This document shows, one piece after another, positions 27,583 through 35,995 of a stretch of DNA of 48,733 nucleotides. How positions within the stretch are numbered: position 1 is the stretch's first letter; the number at the start of each line of letters is the position of its first letter. The notes beneath the pieces were generated by a model. The model had not been told where the DNA came from. It saw only the letters and a list, made by a program, of their open reading frames with translations, and made no database searches. The position numbers and the translations under genes were made by a program. The DNA is from Planctomycetaceae bacterium (lineage in GTDB: Bacteria; Planctomycetota; Planctomycetia; Pirellulales; Pirellulaceae), in assembly GCA_002726515.1 (NCBI GenBank), contig PBTE01000032.1, positions 1-48,733 of the forward strand. Reading direction: 5' to 3'.

Positions 27583-28368
27583 ATGTACGAGCGGAAGCCA
27601 GTCTTCCCACACGTGATCGAAATGAACTACCAGGCCGGTCACGTTTTTGGCTGCAATATTTTTCTCGTATTTGACGGCAACGAATGGATTCTAATCGATA
27701 TTGGCTACGAAGAGTCGGTTGACGAGATCGTGGAGTTGATTCGACAACTTGACTTTCCGCTTTCCAATTGCAAAACACTTGTTGCAACGCATGCCGATGT
27801 GGACCACATCCAAGGACTCGCCAAAGCCAAGCAGTTGTTGCGTAGTGGAACTGTAGTGTCACACCCTTTGGCTGCAGAAACGTTGAGAAAAGGAGACAAA
27901 ATCAGGACGTTTGCCGAAATCGATGCTCAGGGAATTCACATGGAAATGCCGCCGGTGGAAGTGGAGCAACTGATCGGAGAGGGTGATATCCTGAAAGTCG
28001 GTAGCCTTCAGATCGAGGTCTGGCACACGCCTGGTCATACCGACAGTCAGTTGGCTTTTAGGCTCAATGACCTTCTATTCAGCGGGGACAACATTTATCG
28101 AGACGGATGTGTGGGTGCAATCGACGCTCACCATGGAAGTAATATTCCTGCGTTTGTCGAGTCGTTACAGCGCATTCGGTCTAGCGACGTTCAATGGCTG
28201 CTCCCCAGTCATGGACCGATTTTTCGAAAAGATGATGATTTGCTCGATCAGACGATCAAACGCTTAGAGAACTATCAGCACCTGGCAGATTTTGGCACCT
28301 GTGCTGTCGATTGGCCTTTGGCGGACGAGTGGGAACGAGAAGTTGCCGAGGGGAAAATGCCTCGCTAG
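27583..28368 (+). CDS. MBL-fold metallo-hydrolase with variant metal motif
   Basis: A 261-aa metallo-beta-lactamase-fold protein. The first strand pair ends [10 protein letters not shown]; the metal motif is [11 protein letters not shown], that is HxDxDH instead of the usual HxHxDH. A further ligand lies in VWHTPGHTD, an aspartate in [10 protein letters not shown] and a histidine in LLPSHGP. So most of a two-metal site is present, with one histidine replaced by aspartate. Substrate unknown. ATG 27583 has GAAGGA 6 bases upstream; an earlier in-frame ATG at 27568 is less likely. It has its own promoter. Confidence 0.85.
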   Translation: MYERKPVFPHVIEMNYQAGHVFGCNIFLVFDGNEWILIDIGYEESVDEIVELIRQLDFPLSNCKTLVATHADVDHIQGLAKAKQLLRSGTVVSHPLAAETLRKGDKIRTFAEIDAQGIHMEMPPVEVEQLIGEGDILKVGSLQIEVWHTPGHTDSQLAFRLNDLLFSGDNIYRDGCVGAIDAHHGSNIPAFVESLQRIRSSDVQWLLPSHGPIFRKDDDLLDQTIKRLENYQHLADFGTCAVDWPLADEWEREVAEGKMPR

Positions 28369-28602
28369 GGTCTGCCTGATCGGAAAAGGTTGACTGAGCT
28401 CTTCATTTGCCCACGGCGGTATAAGTCCACATTGTGCCTCTTCTTCCGGTTTTGACGCATATTCGTTGATTGACGGTTAGACCGACAACCGATGGATATT
28501 CATGGTTCTAAGTCAAAAGTAGATGCAGCTGCTCCGAGCAGTGAAGCGGGAAATGTGATCTGCAACCGGGCATTCCACCTCTGGACATAAAGGGGAAATT
28601 CT

Positions 28603-28923
28603 ATGATCCGAAGCATTGTTTTGTTGTTGCTATTCATGCTGGCTTGGATTTCAGCGACAGAGCGCGCTGTTGCCCAGCAAGCTTTTGGCAGAACCTGGGG
28701 GCGTTATTATAGTGTGCATGACTGGGAGCGATATTATCACTATCCCTACGTCTACTATCCGCAGAATTTTTGGGGAAACGAGTACTATCGCAGCAGAAAT
28801 GATCTCTACTACCGGTATCCTCAGGAGACGCGAATTCCTGTTTACAACAAGAAATGGCAGAATTACTATCCACAAGATCGTATTTACCACCACGGGAGCC
28901 ACTTTTGCTTGGACGTATTCTAG
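28603..28923 (+). CDS. Small secreted tyrosine-rich protein
   Basis: A 106-aa exported protein. A signal peptide (MIRSIVLLLLFMLAWISA, cleavage near AVAQQ) precedes about 80 residues rich in Tyr, Trp, Arg and His, such as YYHYPYVYYPQNFWGNEYY and RIPVYNKKWQNYYPQ, with a single late cysteine. I recall similar planctomycete proteins annotated as calmodulin-binding, but I cannot verify that here. The ribosome site AAAGGGGAAA is good. Role unknown; an envelope or adhesive structural part is possible. Confidence 0.75.
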   Translation: MIRSIVLLLLFMLAWISATERAVAQQAFGRTWGRYYSVHDWERYYHYPYVYYPQNFWGNEYYRSRNDLYYRYPQETRIPVYNKKWQNYYPQDRIYHHGSHFCLDVF

Positions 28924-29200
28924 GAGCCAAGTCCCCCGGCTCTACAGTGGATCGATCTGACTGCCCGTTTTTACGTGTTTTCTGAGCTCCTCCGCCGTTG
29001 TGACCCTGTTTTTCGACCGGAGTCGCAGTCATTGGACGAGGATGCATATCAAACTTGTCTTTTCAAACCGTTTCTGGGTTTGGACTTGGTCCGTTTGACC
29101 GTGCGCACACCGCACTCACCTTCTCAGCTCGGCCTGGAAACAGGTCGTCGGGCTGGTGGTAGGAGCGAAATCCTGCGAAAAAAATAAGTTTAGGTAATTT
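28924..29200. other. Intergenic region before the candidate RNA
   Basis: 277 bases between the tyrosine-rich protein gene and the structured element. I see no gene, no clear terminator for the upstream gene and no convincing promoter for the RNA that follows. Confidence 0.4.
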
Positions 29201-29311
29201 GGGATTGGAAAGTAGTCTGGGTTGTTTACAATCCCTACTGTGGAATACGGGTAACTGTATTCTGCCAATCCCTTCGTAGGTTCCTGCCCCACCTGCGAAG
29301 GGTGTTTTTTT
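29201..29311 (+). ncRNA. Candidate structured RNA: three-way junction plus terminator
   Basis: Four helices nest without conflict except at one junction. P1: GGGATTGG (29201-29208) with CCAATCCC (29265-29272), 8 bp perfect. P2: AGTAG (29211-29215) with CTACT (29235-29239), continued by GGGTTG/CAATCC with a TTTA loop. P3: GAATAC (29243-29248) with GTATTC (29257-29262). A 12-bp terminator stem follows (29270-29302), then seven T. The 3' strand of P1 and the 5' strand of the terminator share 29270-29272, as in riboswitches and attenuators. It matches no family I know. It may be a small RNA or the leader of the nuo operon. Confidence 0.5.
29270..29311 (+). terminator. Strong intrinsic terminator upstream of nuo
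   Basis: A 12-bp stem with one G-T wobble (29270-29281 with 29291-29302), a 9-base loop TCCTGCCCC, and seven consecutive T at 29305-29311. It is oriented on the plus strand, 226 bp before nuoA and about 350 bp after the tyrosine-rich gene. GGGTG (300-304) can alternatively pair with CACCC across the T-run. Confidence 0.8.
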
Positions 29312-29400
29312 GCACCCCTCGTAGAGTATGTGGCTTTTTGCTGGCGCGACCGGCTCTTTTCGGTACGAATCAAGGTTACCATTGGCAGCCTGGCTGCGGG

Positions 29401-29429
29401 TTGACCGCCTGATTTCTGACCTATAGGAT
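29401..29429 (+). promoter_or_regulatory. Candidate nuo promoter
   Basis: TTGACC (29401-29406), 17 bp, TAGGAT (29424-29429): 5 of 6 and 4 of 6 consensus matches at ideal spacing. Transcription would start near 29436 and give a leader of about 100 bases containing the two hairpins below. Confidence 0.45.
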
Positions 29430-29439
29430 GCTCTTTGAA

Positions 29440-29466
29440 GCTCGGCCTGTGGCCGGGCTCTTTATT
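29440..29466 (+). terminator. Terminator-like hairpin in the nuo leader
   Basis: GCTCGGCC (29440-29447) pairs with GGCCGGGC (29451-29458) over a 3-base loop with one wobble, followed by the U-rich TCTTTATT. It lies just after the presumed transcription start, so it could be an attenuator, a stabilising 5' hairpin, or the end of an upstream transcript. Confidence 0.5.
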
Positions 29467-29470
29467 GATC

Positions 29471-29498
29471 AGACTTTGTGATAACTTTCACAAAGTCT
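29471..29498. promoter_or_regulatory. Perfect 28-bp dyad containing a CRP-type site
   Basis: AGACTTTGTGA (29471-29481), spacer TAACTT, TCACAAAGTCT (29488-29498): perfect 11-bp arms. The core is TGTGA-N6-TCACA, the consensus of CRP-family regulators. It lies 38 bp before the nuoA start. Placed after the candidate promoter it would suit repression; it could also act as an RNA hairpin. Confidence 0.6.
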
Positions 29499-29536
29499 CT
29501 GAAGAATCCTTCTAAAACCCTTTTAAGACACGCCTT

Positions 29537-29932
29537 ATGGGTCATTTGGCGACTCCAATTTTGCTCATGATCCTGGCTTCGGCCGCCTTGGGGGTGGGGA
29601 TGCTTGTCGCGGGCACGCTTCTGGGGCCTTCCAAGCCAGGTGCGGTGAAGGAGATGCCCTATGAAAGTGGTATGGACCCGGTGCACGACGCTCGTCGCCG
29701 CTTTGACGTGCGGTTTCACCTGGTGGCGATCGCTTTTGTGATTTTTGACGTGGAATTGCTATTTCTTTACCCGTGGGCAGTGGCCAATCGTCATGTTGAA
29801 GGTCTGGACGCTGCAGTGGCCGACGGAGTTACTCACCGCGGGGTCGTGTTCTGGGGGGTGATGTTTTTCTTGCTGCTGGTTGTTTTAGGGTTGGTCTACG
29901 AGTGGCTGAGGGGGGTACTGAGGTGGCGATAG
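29537..29932 (+). CDS. nuoA: NADH-quinone oxidoreductase subunit A
   Basis: A 131-aa membrane subunit of complex I with three helices. The loop [21 protein letters not shown] contains the conserved ESG and the FDV... segment, followed by [22 protein letters not shown], the family signature. It helps form the quinone-site region with NuoH and NuoJ. First gene of a 14-gene operon; it overlaps nuoB by 10 bp. The ribosome site upstream of ATG 29537 is weak (AAGACACGCC), and the leader carries a perfect dyad and hairpins. Confidence 0.95.
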   Translation: MGHLATPILLMILASAALGVGMLVAGTLLGPSKPGAVKEMPYESGMDPVHDARRRFDVRFHLVAIAFVIFDVELLFLYPWAVANRHVEGLDAAVADGVTHRGVVFWGVMFFLLLVVLGLVYEWLRGVLRWR

Positions 29933-30480
29933 ACTTACCTGACAGTGTTGTGATCAGCAAGCTCGACAAACTGGCGAGTTGGTGTCGCAAGAACAGTTTG
30001 TGGCCGATGCCTTTTGCGACTGCATGTTGTGGAATTGAATTGATGGCGACAGGTGCCAGTCGACACGATCTGGCGAGATTCGGAGCAGAGGTCTTTCGTT
30101 TCAGTCCGCGACAATGCGATTTGATGATCGTGGCAGGTCGCGTGGTGATGAAAATGCTGCCTGTCTTACAGAGAATTTGGCAGCAGATGCCTGAGCCGAA
30201 GTGGTGCATATCGATGGGAGCCTGCGCGTCGACGGGCGGTGTTTTTGACACGTACTGCGTGGTTCAAGGCGTCGACCGATTTATTCCGGTGGACATGTAC
30301 GTACCGGGGTGTCCACCGCGTCCGGAACAGCTGATTCAAGCCATTATTGATTTGCAGGATAAGATCCAACACGGGGGGCGGTTGGACGGAACTGAATTCA
30401 ATCGGATAACTGGAGAGCAGTCCGGACGACCCTTGTTGGAACTTCCCGTCATCGGACAGACGACGAACGTCCCGTATTGA
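29923..30480 (+). CDS. nuoB: NADH-quinone oxidoreductase subunit B
   Basis: A 185-aa peripheral subunit holding cluster N2, which hands electrons to quinone. All four ligands are present: the tandem cysteines in [13 protein letters not shown], one in MGACASTGG and one in [12 protein letters not shown] use GTG 29923, preceded by GAGGGGGG and overlapping the nuoA stop; a GTG at 29902 would add seven residues. 116 bp separate it from nuoC. Confidence 0.95.
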   Translation: MAIDLPDSVVISKLDKLASWCRKNSLWPMPFATACCGIELMATGASRHDLARFGAEVFRFSPRQCDLMIVAGRVVMKMLPVLQRIWQQMPEPKWCISMGACASTGGVFDTYCVVQGVDRFIPVDMYVPGCPPRPEQLIQAIIDLQDKIQHGGRLDGTEFNRITGEQSGRPLLELPVIGQTTNVPY

Positions 30481-30596
30481 GCAGCGAGAGTATCCGCAGA
30501 ATAGGTCAAAGTCAGCAATAAAGTGAAGACTCCGAGGTGAATGGTTTTTGTGGTCCTTGCTTTCAAATCGAGGGGGGGAAACGGCGGATTGATTCT

Positions 30597-31103
30597 ATGG
30601 TGATATCTCAGGAAATGATCGATCGTCTTCAGCGACAGTTTCCAAATTGCACGACTAGTGAAGCTTTGGAGCAGGCTCGCGTTGTTGTGGTTCGACAGGA
30701 CCTGCAGGAAGTTTTTCAATGGCTCAAAGAAGAGTCTGGATTTGACCTGTTGGTGGATGTCACTTGCGTCGATTATTTGAATTATCGTGGTGCTCAACAG
30801 CGTTTCGGGTTGGTCTATCTGTTGGCAAACACAGAAACGTCGGAGCGTCTGACGCTACGGGTCATGTTGGATGAAACAGATCTGGAGGTGCCTTCGGCGG
30901 TGCCGACCTGGGAAGGGGCTGACTGGTTAGAACGCGAGGTGTGGGACATGTTTGGCATCCACTTTACCGGGCACCCCGATCTCCGACGAATATTAATGCC
31001 CGAGGAGTTCATTGCGCATCCGTTGCGCAAAGATTATCCACTCCAAGGGCGAGGTGAACGACACAATTTTCCTGTTTTGACGAGGCAAACAGGACTGAAG
31101 TGA
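30597..31103 (+). CDS. nuoC: NADH-quinone oxidoreductase subunit C
   Basis: A 168-aa peripheral arm subunit (30-kDa family), separate from NuoD. It shows FDLLVDVTCVDYLNY, LPLR-like LTLRVMLDE, and the family signature WLEREVWDMFGIHFTGHPDL followed by RRILMPEEFIAHPLRKDYPL. It packs against NuoB and NuoD and binds no cofactor. ATG 30597 is chosen because the conserved region starts close by and GGCGGA lies upstream; a GTG at 30537 adds 20 unlikely residues. Confidence 0.93.
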   Translation: MVISQEMIDRLQRQFPNCTTSEALEQARVVVVRQDLQEVFQWLKEESGFDLLVDVTCVDYLNYRGAQQRFGLVYLLANTETSERLTLRVMLDETDLEVPSAVPTWEGADWLEREVWDMFGIHFTGHPDLRRILMPEEFIAHPLRKDYPLQGRGERHNFPVLTRQTGLK

Positions 31104-31148
31104 GCAGATTTCCATCGGTTTGAAGATTCGCTTGAGGACCCCACTGTC

Positions 31149-32369
31149 TTGGCACTTACTGCTTCCACACTTGCGCCTGAGGGTTCATCACAACAGTCAT
31201 ACCTGTGGACCCTGAATTTCGGGCCTCAGCATCCCGCCACGCATACGACCTTGCGGTTGATTCTCAAGCTGGAAGGCGAACGAGTTGTCGACGCCATACC
31301 CGACATTGGCTACCTGCATTCGGGCTTCGAAAAAATTGGCGAGCATCTGGATTACAACCAGTATGTAACAGTCACCGATCGCATGAATTACATCTCACCG
31401 ATGGCCAATAATGTGGCTTGGCATCAATCGGTCGAGACCCTGTTGGGAATCACATTGACTCGTCGTTGCCAGTATGTACGCGTCATCATCGCCGAGTTGG
31501 CGAGAATCAGCGATCACCTGCTTTCTTGTGGAGCCATCGGACTGGATGTGGGAGCTTTTACTTTTTTCTTGTACGCGTTTAACCAGCGGGAGGCCATCTA
31601 CGACATCTTCGAGACATTGTGCGGTGCGAGATTTACCAATAGCTACACGCGTGTTGGCGGTGTGCTGCATGACATCACGCCCCTGGTGATAGAAAAAATT
31701 CGGGCTTTCCTGAAGACTTTCCCTAAAACTCTGGATGATATGGAACGACTGTTGAACCGCAATCGTATTTTTGTTGATCGCACGAAAGGAGTTGGAATTC
31801 TCTCCCGGGAAGAAGCGATCAACGCCAGCGCTACCGGTCCGGTGGCACGTGCCAGTGGTGTGACCAGGGATTTGCGTCGGGATGAACCCTATCTCTCGTA
31901 CGAAGACTTTGATTTTAAGGTGTGTTGCATGCGTAGCGGGGACTGTCTGGCGCGCTACCTGGTGCGCATGGCCGAGATGTACGAAAGTTTGAGAATTATT
32001 GAGCAGGCGATCGAAAACCTGCCATCCGGGCCGATCAATGTGGGGCCTGATGAGCGGACAACGATTCCGGAAAAGCAACAGGTTTACCAGACGATTGAGG
32101 GTGCGATCACCCATTTTGAGTTGGTTATGGCGAACCGGGGATTTCGGGTTCCCTGTGACGAGTCGTACGCGGCGACTGAATCACCCAACGGAGAGTTGGG
32201 GTTTTACCTGGTGGGAGACGGCAGTCACGTGGCCTACCGGGCTCGTTGCCGCCCCCCTTCCTTCCTTCACTTCGCTTTGTTTCCACGACTGATTCGAGGG
32301 CATACGTTGAGCGACGTGGTCGCCGTTCTGGGGAGTTTGAATATAATTGCAGCCGAGTTGGACCGGTAG
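31149..32369 (+). CDS. nuoD: NADH-quinone oxidoreductase subunit D
   Basis: A 406-aa subunit (49-kDa family) that with NuoB builds the quinone-reaction chamber. The N-terminal loop NFGPQHPATHTTLRL holds the histidine that contacts the quinone headgroup; YLHSGFEKIGEHLDYNQY and DRMNYISPMANN follow, and the C-terminus ends in GSLNIIAAELDR, where the conserved Asp-Arg closes the fold. The TTG start at 31149 has GAGGA about 11 bases upstream and the protein is full length from there. Confidence 0.96.
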   Translation: MALTASTLAPEGSSQQSYLWTLNFGPQHPATHTTLRLILKLEGERVVDAIPDIGYLHSGFEKIGEHLDYNQYVTVTDRMNYISPMANNVAWHQSVETLLGITLTRRCQYVRVIIAELARISDHLLSCGAIGLDVGAFTFFLYAFNQREAIYDIFETLCGARFTNSYTRVGGVLHDITPLVIEKIRAFLKTFPKTLDDMERLLNRNRIFVDRTKGVGILSREEAINASATGPVARASGVTRDLRRDEPYLSYEDFDFKVCCMRSGDCLARYLVRMAEMYESLRIIEQAIENLPSGPINVGPDERTTIPEKQQVYQTIEGAITHFELVMANRGFRVPCDESYAATESPNGELGFYLVGDGSHVAYRARCRPPSFLHFALFPRLIRGHTLSDVVAVLGSLNIIAAELDR

Positions 32370-32486
32370 GGGAATGTCAAGTTGGATCTCAGGTGGATTC
32401 GCGAGATGCGTGAAATTACGAGTTCGAGACGTCGATTGTTTGTCTTCAGACAGACCATTCTGTCCTGATTTGTGGATTGCAAATTA

Positions 32487-33026
32487 ATGGCTAACGAAAA
32501 CAACACCAGCGATTCTCAGGTGGACGTCGGGCGTGTGCTGACGGATTCAATGGTGCGGCAGATCCGAGATCTTTTCGTACGCTATCCCAATCGGCAGGCA
32601 GTCACGCTTCCTGCTTTACATATTGTGCACGAGGAACTGAGGCACGTTCCTCTTCAGGCAGTCGTCGAGATTGCAGAACTGCTTGAGTTAACACCGGCGG
32701 ACGTCCAGGATGCCCTTTCCTTCTACGGATTTTTCAAGCAAGACAAACCGCATGGCCGCACGCGCGTCTGGGTGTGCCGATCGATCAGTTGTGCTTTGCG
32801 GGGCAGCGAAGAGATTGCACAGCATTTGTGTGATCGATTGGGCATGCAGCCCGGAGAGACTACGGCTGACAACAGTGTGACCTTGGAAGTGGCAGAGTGC
32901 CTGGGGGCTTGCGATTTCGCTCCCTGTTTTCTGGCTGGTAGCCGGCTTCATCGGAACATGACGAGAGAATCCGCCGACAGACTCCTGGATGAATTGACAA
33001 CGGATGGTGATCGTGACAGCGTTTGA
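32487..33026 (+). CDS. nuoE: NADH-quinone oxidoreductase subunit E
   Basis: A 179-aa thioredoxin-fold subunit (24-kDa family) with a 2Fe-2S cluster (N1a). The four ligands are in VCRSISCALRG and ECLGACDFAPC, spaced as in the family (C-x4-C and C-x3-C). The N-terminal helices include YPNRQAVTLPALHIVHEE. ATG 32487 begins MANENN; an upstream in-frame start adds five residues. The end overlaps nuoF by 23 bp, implying coupled translation of the NADH-dehydrogenase module. Confidence 0.94.
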   Translation: MANENNTSDSQVDVGRVLTDSMVRQIRDLFVRYPNRQAVTLPALHIVHEELRHVPLQAVVEIAELLELTPADVQDALSFYGFFKQDKPHGRTRVWVCRSISCALRGSEEIAQHLCDRLGMQPGETTADNSVTLEVAECLGACDFAPCFLAGSRLHRNMTRESADRLLDELTTDGDRDSV

Positions 33027-34368
33027 ACCGATACTTTTGGCAGATATAAAAAAAGAAGCGAGCCATACGTTGCGCGTTTACCAGCAGTCTGCAGGCTATC
33101 AAACGCTGAAGCAGGCATTGGTCGAGATGACTCCGGAGCAGGTTCAGGAGGTTGTCCAGTCCAGCGGCTTGCGTGGGCGAGGGGGAGCTGGGTTCCCAAC
33201 GGGTCTGAAGTGGACTTTTCTGCCGAAAGACCATCCGGGCCCGGTTTATTTTTGCCTCAACGCGGATGAGAGCGAGCCGGGAACTTTCAACAATCGTATC
33301 CTGATGGAGGAAGATCCTCATCAGGTGATCGAAGGCACGATTCTCAGTTGTTATGCCACTGGCGCTTCGACAGCCTACATCTACTTGCGTTACGAATACC
33401 CCACCAGTCTTGAGCGACTTCAGAACGCCATTGACGAATGTTACGCTGCAGGCCTGTTAGGAAAAAATGTTCTGGGCACGGACTTTTCGCTCGATATGTA
33501 CCTGCACCGTGGAGCCGCGGCTTATATCTGTGGCGAAGAAACAGGATTGATAGAGAGCCTGGAAGGAAAACGTGCTTGCCCGCGAATCAAACCACCTTTC
33601 CCGGCTGTCGAAGGTGTGTTTCGTAAACCGACCGTGGTCAATAACGTGGAGACCGCCGCTTGTGTGAAGCACATTTTGGCGCGAGGCGCGGACTGGTTCC
33701 GGTCGATGGGTGTTCCTGCCGATCCAGAAAATCCTCGCGATGCTGGCAGTTATGGACCCAAACTCTATTGTTTGAGCGGGCACATCGAGCGGCCCGGATG
33801 TTACGAAGCGCCCCTGGGCATCACGGTTGACGAGTTGATCAACGAGTTTGGAGGGGGCGTCTGGAAGGGGCGCCGAGCCAAGGCGGCAATTCCCGGTGGC
33901 ATCAGCATGGGTTTGCTCTCTGCGGACGAGTTCGATTGTCCACTTGATTTCAGCGGGCCGGGGAAGTACGGCTGTTTGGGCTTGGGAACCGCGGCTGTGG
34001 TGGTACTGGACGAGACGGTGTCAATGGTTGATTTTCTGCACAATAGCTGTCGTTTTTTTGCTCATGAAAGTTGTGGACAATGCACACCTTGTCGGGAGGG
34101 GACCGCGTGGTCATTGCAAATGCTGAACCGCATCAAGCAGGGTCAAGGGCGGTTGCAGGATCTGGACTTGTTGCTGGAAATTGGTGACTCGATCGGCATT
34201 ATTCCGGGAACCACAATCTGTGGGCTATCAGATGGGGCGGCGTGGCCCATCAAGAACGCAATTCGTAAATTCCGTTCAGAATTTGAAATCTACATTCAAC
34301 GCACCAATCCGAAGGGGTATCAGGCGACAGAACCGGTCCAAGCACTGGAAATAATAGGGGTACATTGA
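33004..34368 (+). CDS. nuoF: NADH-quinone oxidoreductase subunit F
   Basis: A 454-aa flavoprotein (51-kDa family) that binds NADH, FMN and cluster N3. The FMN loop is GLRGRGGAGFPTGLKW; NADESEPGTFNNR and YICGEETGLIESLEGKR belong to the NADH/FMN site; ESCGQCTPCREG plus a later cysteine in TTICGLSDGAAWP ligate 4Fe-4S N3. Starts inside nuoE; in-frame GTG codons lie just downstream of the ATG. A single base separates it from nuoG. Confidence 0.96.
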   Translation: MVIVTAFEPILLADIKKEASHTLRVYQQSAGYQTLKQALVEMTPEQVQEVVQSSGLRGRGGAGFPTGLKWTFLPKDHPGPVYFCLNADESEPGTFNNRILMEEDPHQVIEGTILSCYATGASTAYIYLRYEYPTSLERLQNAIDECYAAGLLGKNVLGTDFSLDMYLHRGAAAYICGEETGLIESLEGKRACPRIKPPFPAVEGVFRKPTVVNNVETAACVKHILARGADWFRSMGVPADPENPRDAGSYGPKLYCLSGHIERPGCYEAPLGITVDELINEFGGGVWKGRRAKAAIPGGISMGLLSADEFDCPLDFSGPGKYGCLGLGTAAVVVLDETVSMVDFLHNSCRFFAHESCGQCTPCREGTAWSLQMLNRIKQGQGRLQDLDLLLEIGDSIGIIPGTTICGLSDGAAWPIKNAIRKFRSEFEIYIQRTNPKGYQATEPVQALEIIGVH

Positions 34369-34369
34369 G

Positions 34370-35983
34370 TTGGCCAAGGTCCTCGTAAACGATATTGAAA
34401 TTGAAATCGGTGAAGACGAACGCCTGAATGGGATCGAGGCGGCGCAGCGCGCAGGTTTTGAAGTTCCTCGCTTTTGCTGGCATCCTGGTTTGAGTGTGGC
34501 GGCTAGTTGCCGCATGTGTTTGTTGGAAACGGGTCAACGTGATCCGGGAACCGGCGAAATTTCGATGCTGCCCAAGTTAGTTCCAGGTTGCCAGACACCC
34601 GCCAAGGATGGAACGGTCTTTGTGACCGAGAGCGAACGCGTGCATCAGGCCCGGGCCCAAGTCGAAGAGGCTTTGCTGATCAACCACCCGATCGATTGCC
34701 CCATCTGCGACAAGGCTGGCGAGTGTTCTCTTCAGGATTACCATTTTCAACACGGTCAGCTTCAGCGACGGGCTGACATTCAGCCATTCACCAGTCGCCG
34801 TAGGCCGCTGGGTGACACCGTCACCTTGTTTGTTGATCGCTGCGTAATGTGTACTCGTTGTGTGCGATTTTGCCGTGAAATCAGTGGGACCAACGAACTG
34901 ATGGTTCGTGACCGCGGTAGCAAGGAAGAGATTGATGTGTTTCCCGGATTTCCACTGGAAAACAAAATGTCCGGCAATGTTGTGGACCTGTGTCCGGTAG
35001 GGGCATTGGGTGACAAGGATTTTCTTTATTCACAGCGCGTCTGGTTCATGAAAAATCAGCCGGGTGTTTGCGATGGCTGTTCTACCGGTTGTTCCATCTA
35101 CATTGATGAAAACCAGGATCGTATCTATCGACTTCGACCCCGTGAGAACCCGGATGTCAATTCCTGGTGGATCTGTGACGAGGGACGGTATGGTTTCAAA
35201 CATGTGCATGATGAACGCCGGCAAACACAGCCAATCCACCGGGAAGACGGTCAGGACGTGAACGTGCAATGGTCGGATGTAGGCTCGCAGTTGGACAGGG
35301 AGTTACGACAGGCGGATCGGTTGGCAGCCCTTGTTTCTCCTCATCTGACGGTTGAAGAGGCTTATCTGCTGATTCAATACTTGAGGCAGATCGATCCCGA
35401 TGTCCTGTTGGGACTGGGGCCGATTCCTGTTGTCGGGAAAGATGAAGGTTTCCCCGGAGGCTTTGCGATCCATGCCGAAAAGTGCCCGAACCGACGAGGA
35501 GTAGAGGAAGTTTTAAAATCAGGGCAGGGCGAATTGCTGGACTTTTCCCAGTGGCTGCAGCGGCTAGAAAGCGATTTACCAGATGCTGTATGGATTAGCG
35601 GCGGTTACAAGTCCGATTGGATTGATGAGGCCCAGGCGGAAAGCATTTTGCGGGTGCCGCTGGTGATTGTTCAAGACCTCTTCCCTTCGCCACTTGGGCA
35701 GCTTGCCACCTATCGGTTACCCGGTGCAGCCTTTGCAGAACGAGCCGGTTCGTATGTGAATGTGAACCATCATTTGCAGGGCTTCGACTGGGCAATTCGA
35801 CCGCCGGTCGGCGTATTGACAGAAGGGCAACTCTATTGGCGTTTGCTGGGGCGTTCGGGGCTTTATGATGCGACTGAAATTCTGGCAGAAATTTCGAGAG
35901 ACATCTCGTATTTCTCTGCGGCGGTTCCACCATTGCCCGCGGGCGGTGTGGATTTGACGAACAACCTGGTTGCCGGGGTTTAA
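34370..35983 (+). CDS. nuoG: NADH-quinone oxidoreductase subunit G (short form)
   Basis: A 537-aa NuoG; many homologues are 700-900. The N-terminus is a 2Fe-2S domain (FCWHPGLSVAASCRMCLLE, then GCQTP), followed by the N5 region (CDKAGECSLQDYHFQHG), N4 cysteines (DRCVMCTRCVRFCRE; VDLCPVGAL) and an N7-like set (VCDGCSTGCSI; WWICDEGRYG). The molybdopterin-like C-terminal region is only about 270 residues, so it is shortened but still recognisable (AAFAERAGSYVNVNHHLQGF). TTG start one base after the nuoF stop, preceded by AGGGG. Confidence 0.94.
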   Translation: MAKVLVNDIEIEIGEDERLNGIEAAQRAGFEVPRFCWHPGLSVAASCRMCLLETGQRDPGTGEISMLPKLVPGCQTPAKDGTVFVTESERVHQARAQVEEALLINHPIDCPICDKAGECSLQDYHFQHGQLQRRADIQPFTSRRRPLGDTVTLFVDRCVMCTRCVRFCREISGTNELMVRDRGSKEEIDVFPGFPLENKMSGNVVDLCPVGALGDKDFLYSQRVWFMKNQPGVCDGCSTGCSIYIDENQDRIYRLRPRENPDVNSWWICDEGRYGFKHVHDERRQTQPIHREDGQDVNVQWSDVGSQLDRELRQADRLAALVSPHLTVEEAYLLIQYLRQIDPDVLLGLGPIPVVGKDEGFPGGFAIHAEKCPNRRGVEEVLKSGQGELLDFSQWLQRLESDLPDAVWISGGYKSDWIDEAQAESILRVPLVIVQDLFPSPLGQLATYRLPGAAFAERAGSYVNVNHHLQGFDWAIRPPVGVLTEGQLYWRLLGRSGLYDATEILAEISRDISYFSAAVPPLPAGGVDLTNNLVAGV

Positions 35984-35995
35984 GGGGAGTCTTTG

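Noticed and set aside
28390-28425. TTGACT and TATAAG as a promoter for the tyrosine-rich gene
   Set aside because: The spacer is 24 bp, too long for a standard sigma-70 promoter.
29201-29272. 72-base folded segment as a tRNA
   Set aside because: The length and acceptor-like stem fit, but it has only two inner arms and no T-loop or anticodon arm.
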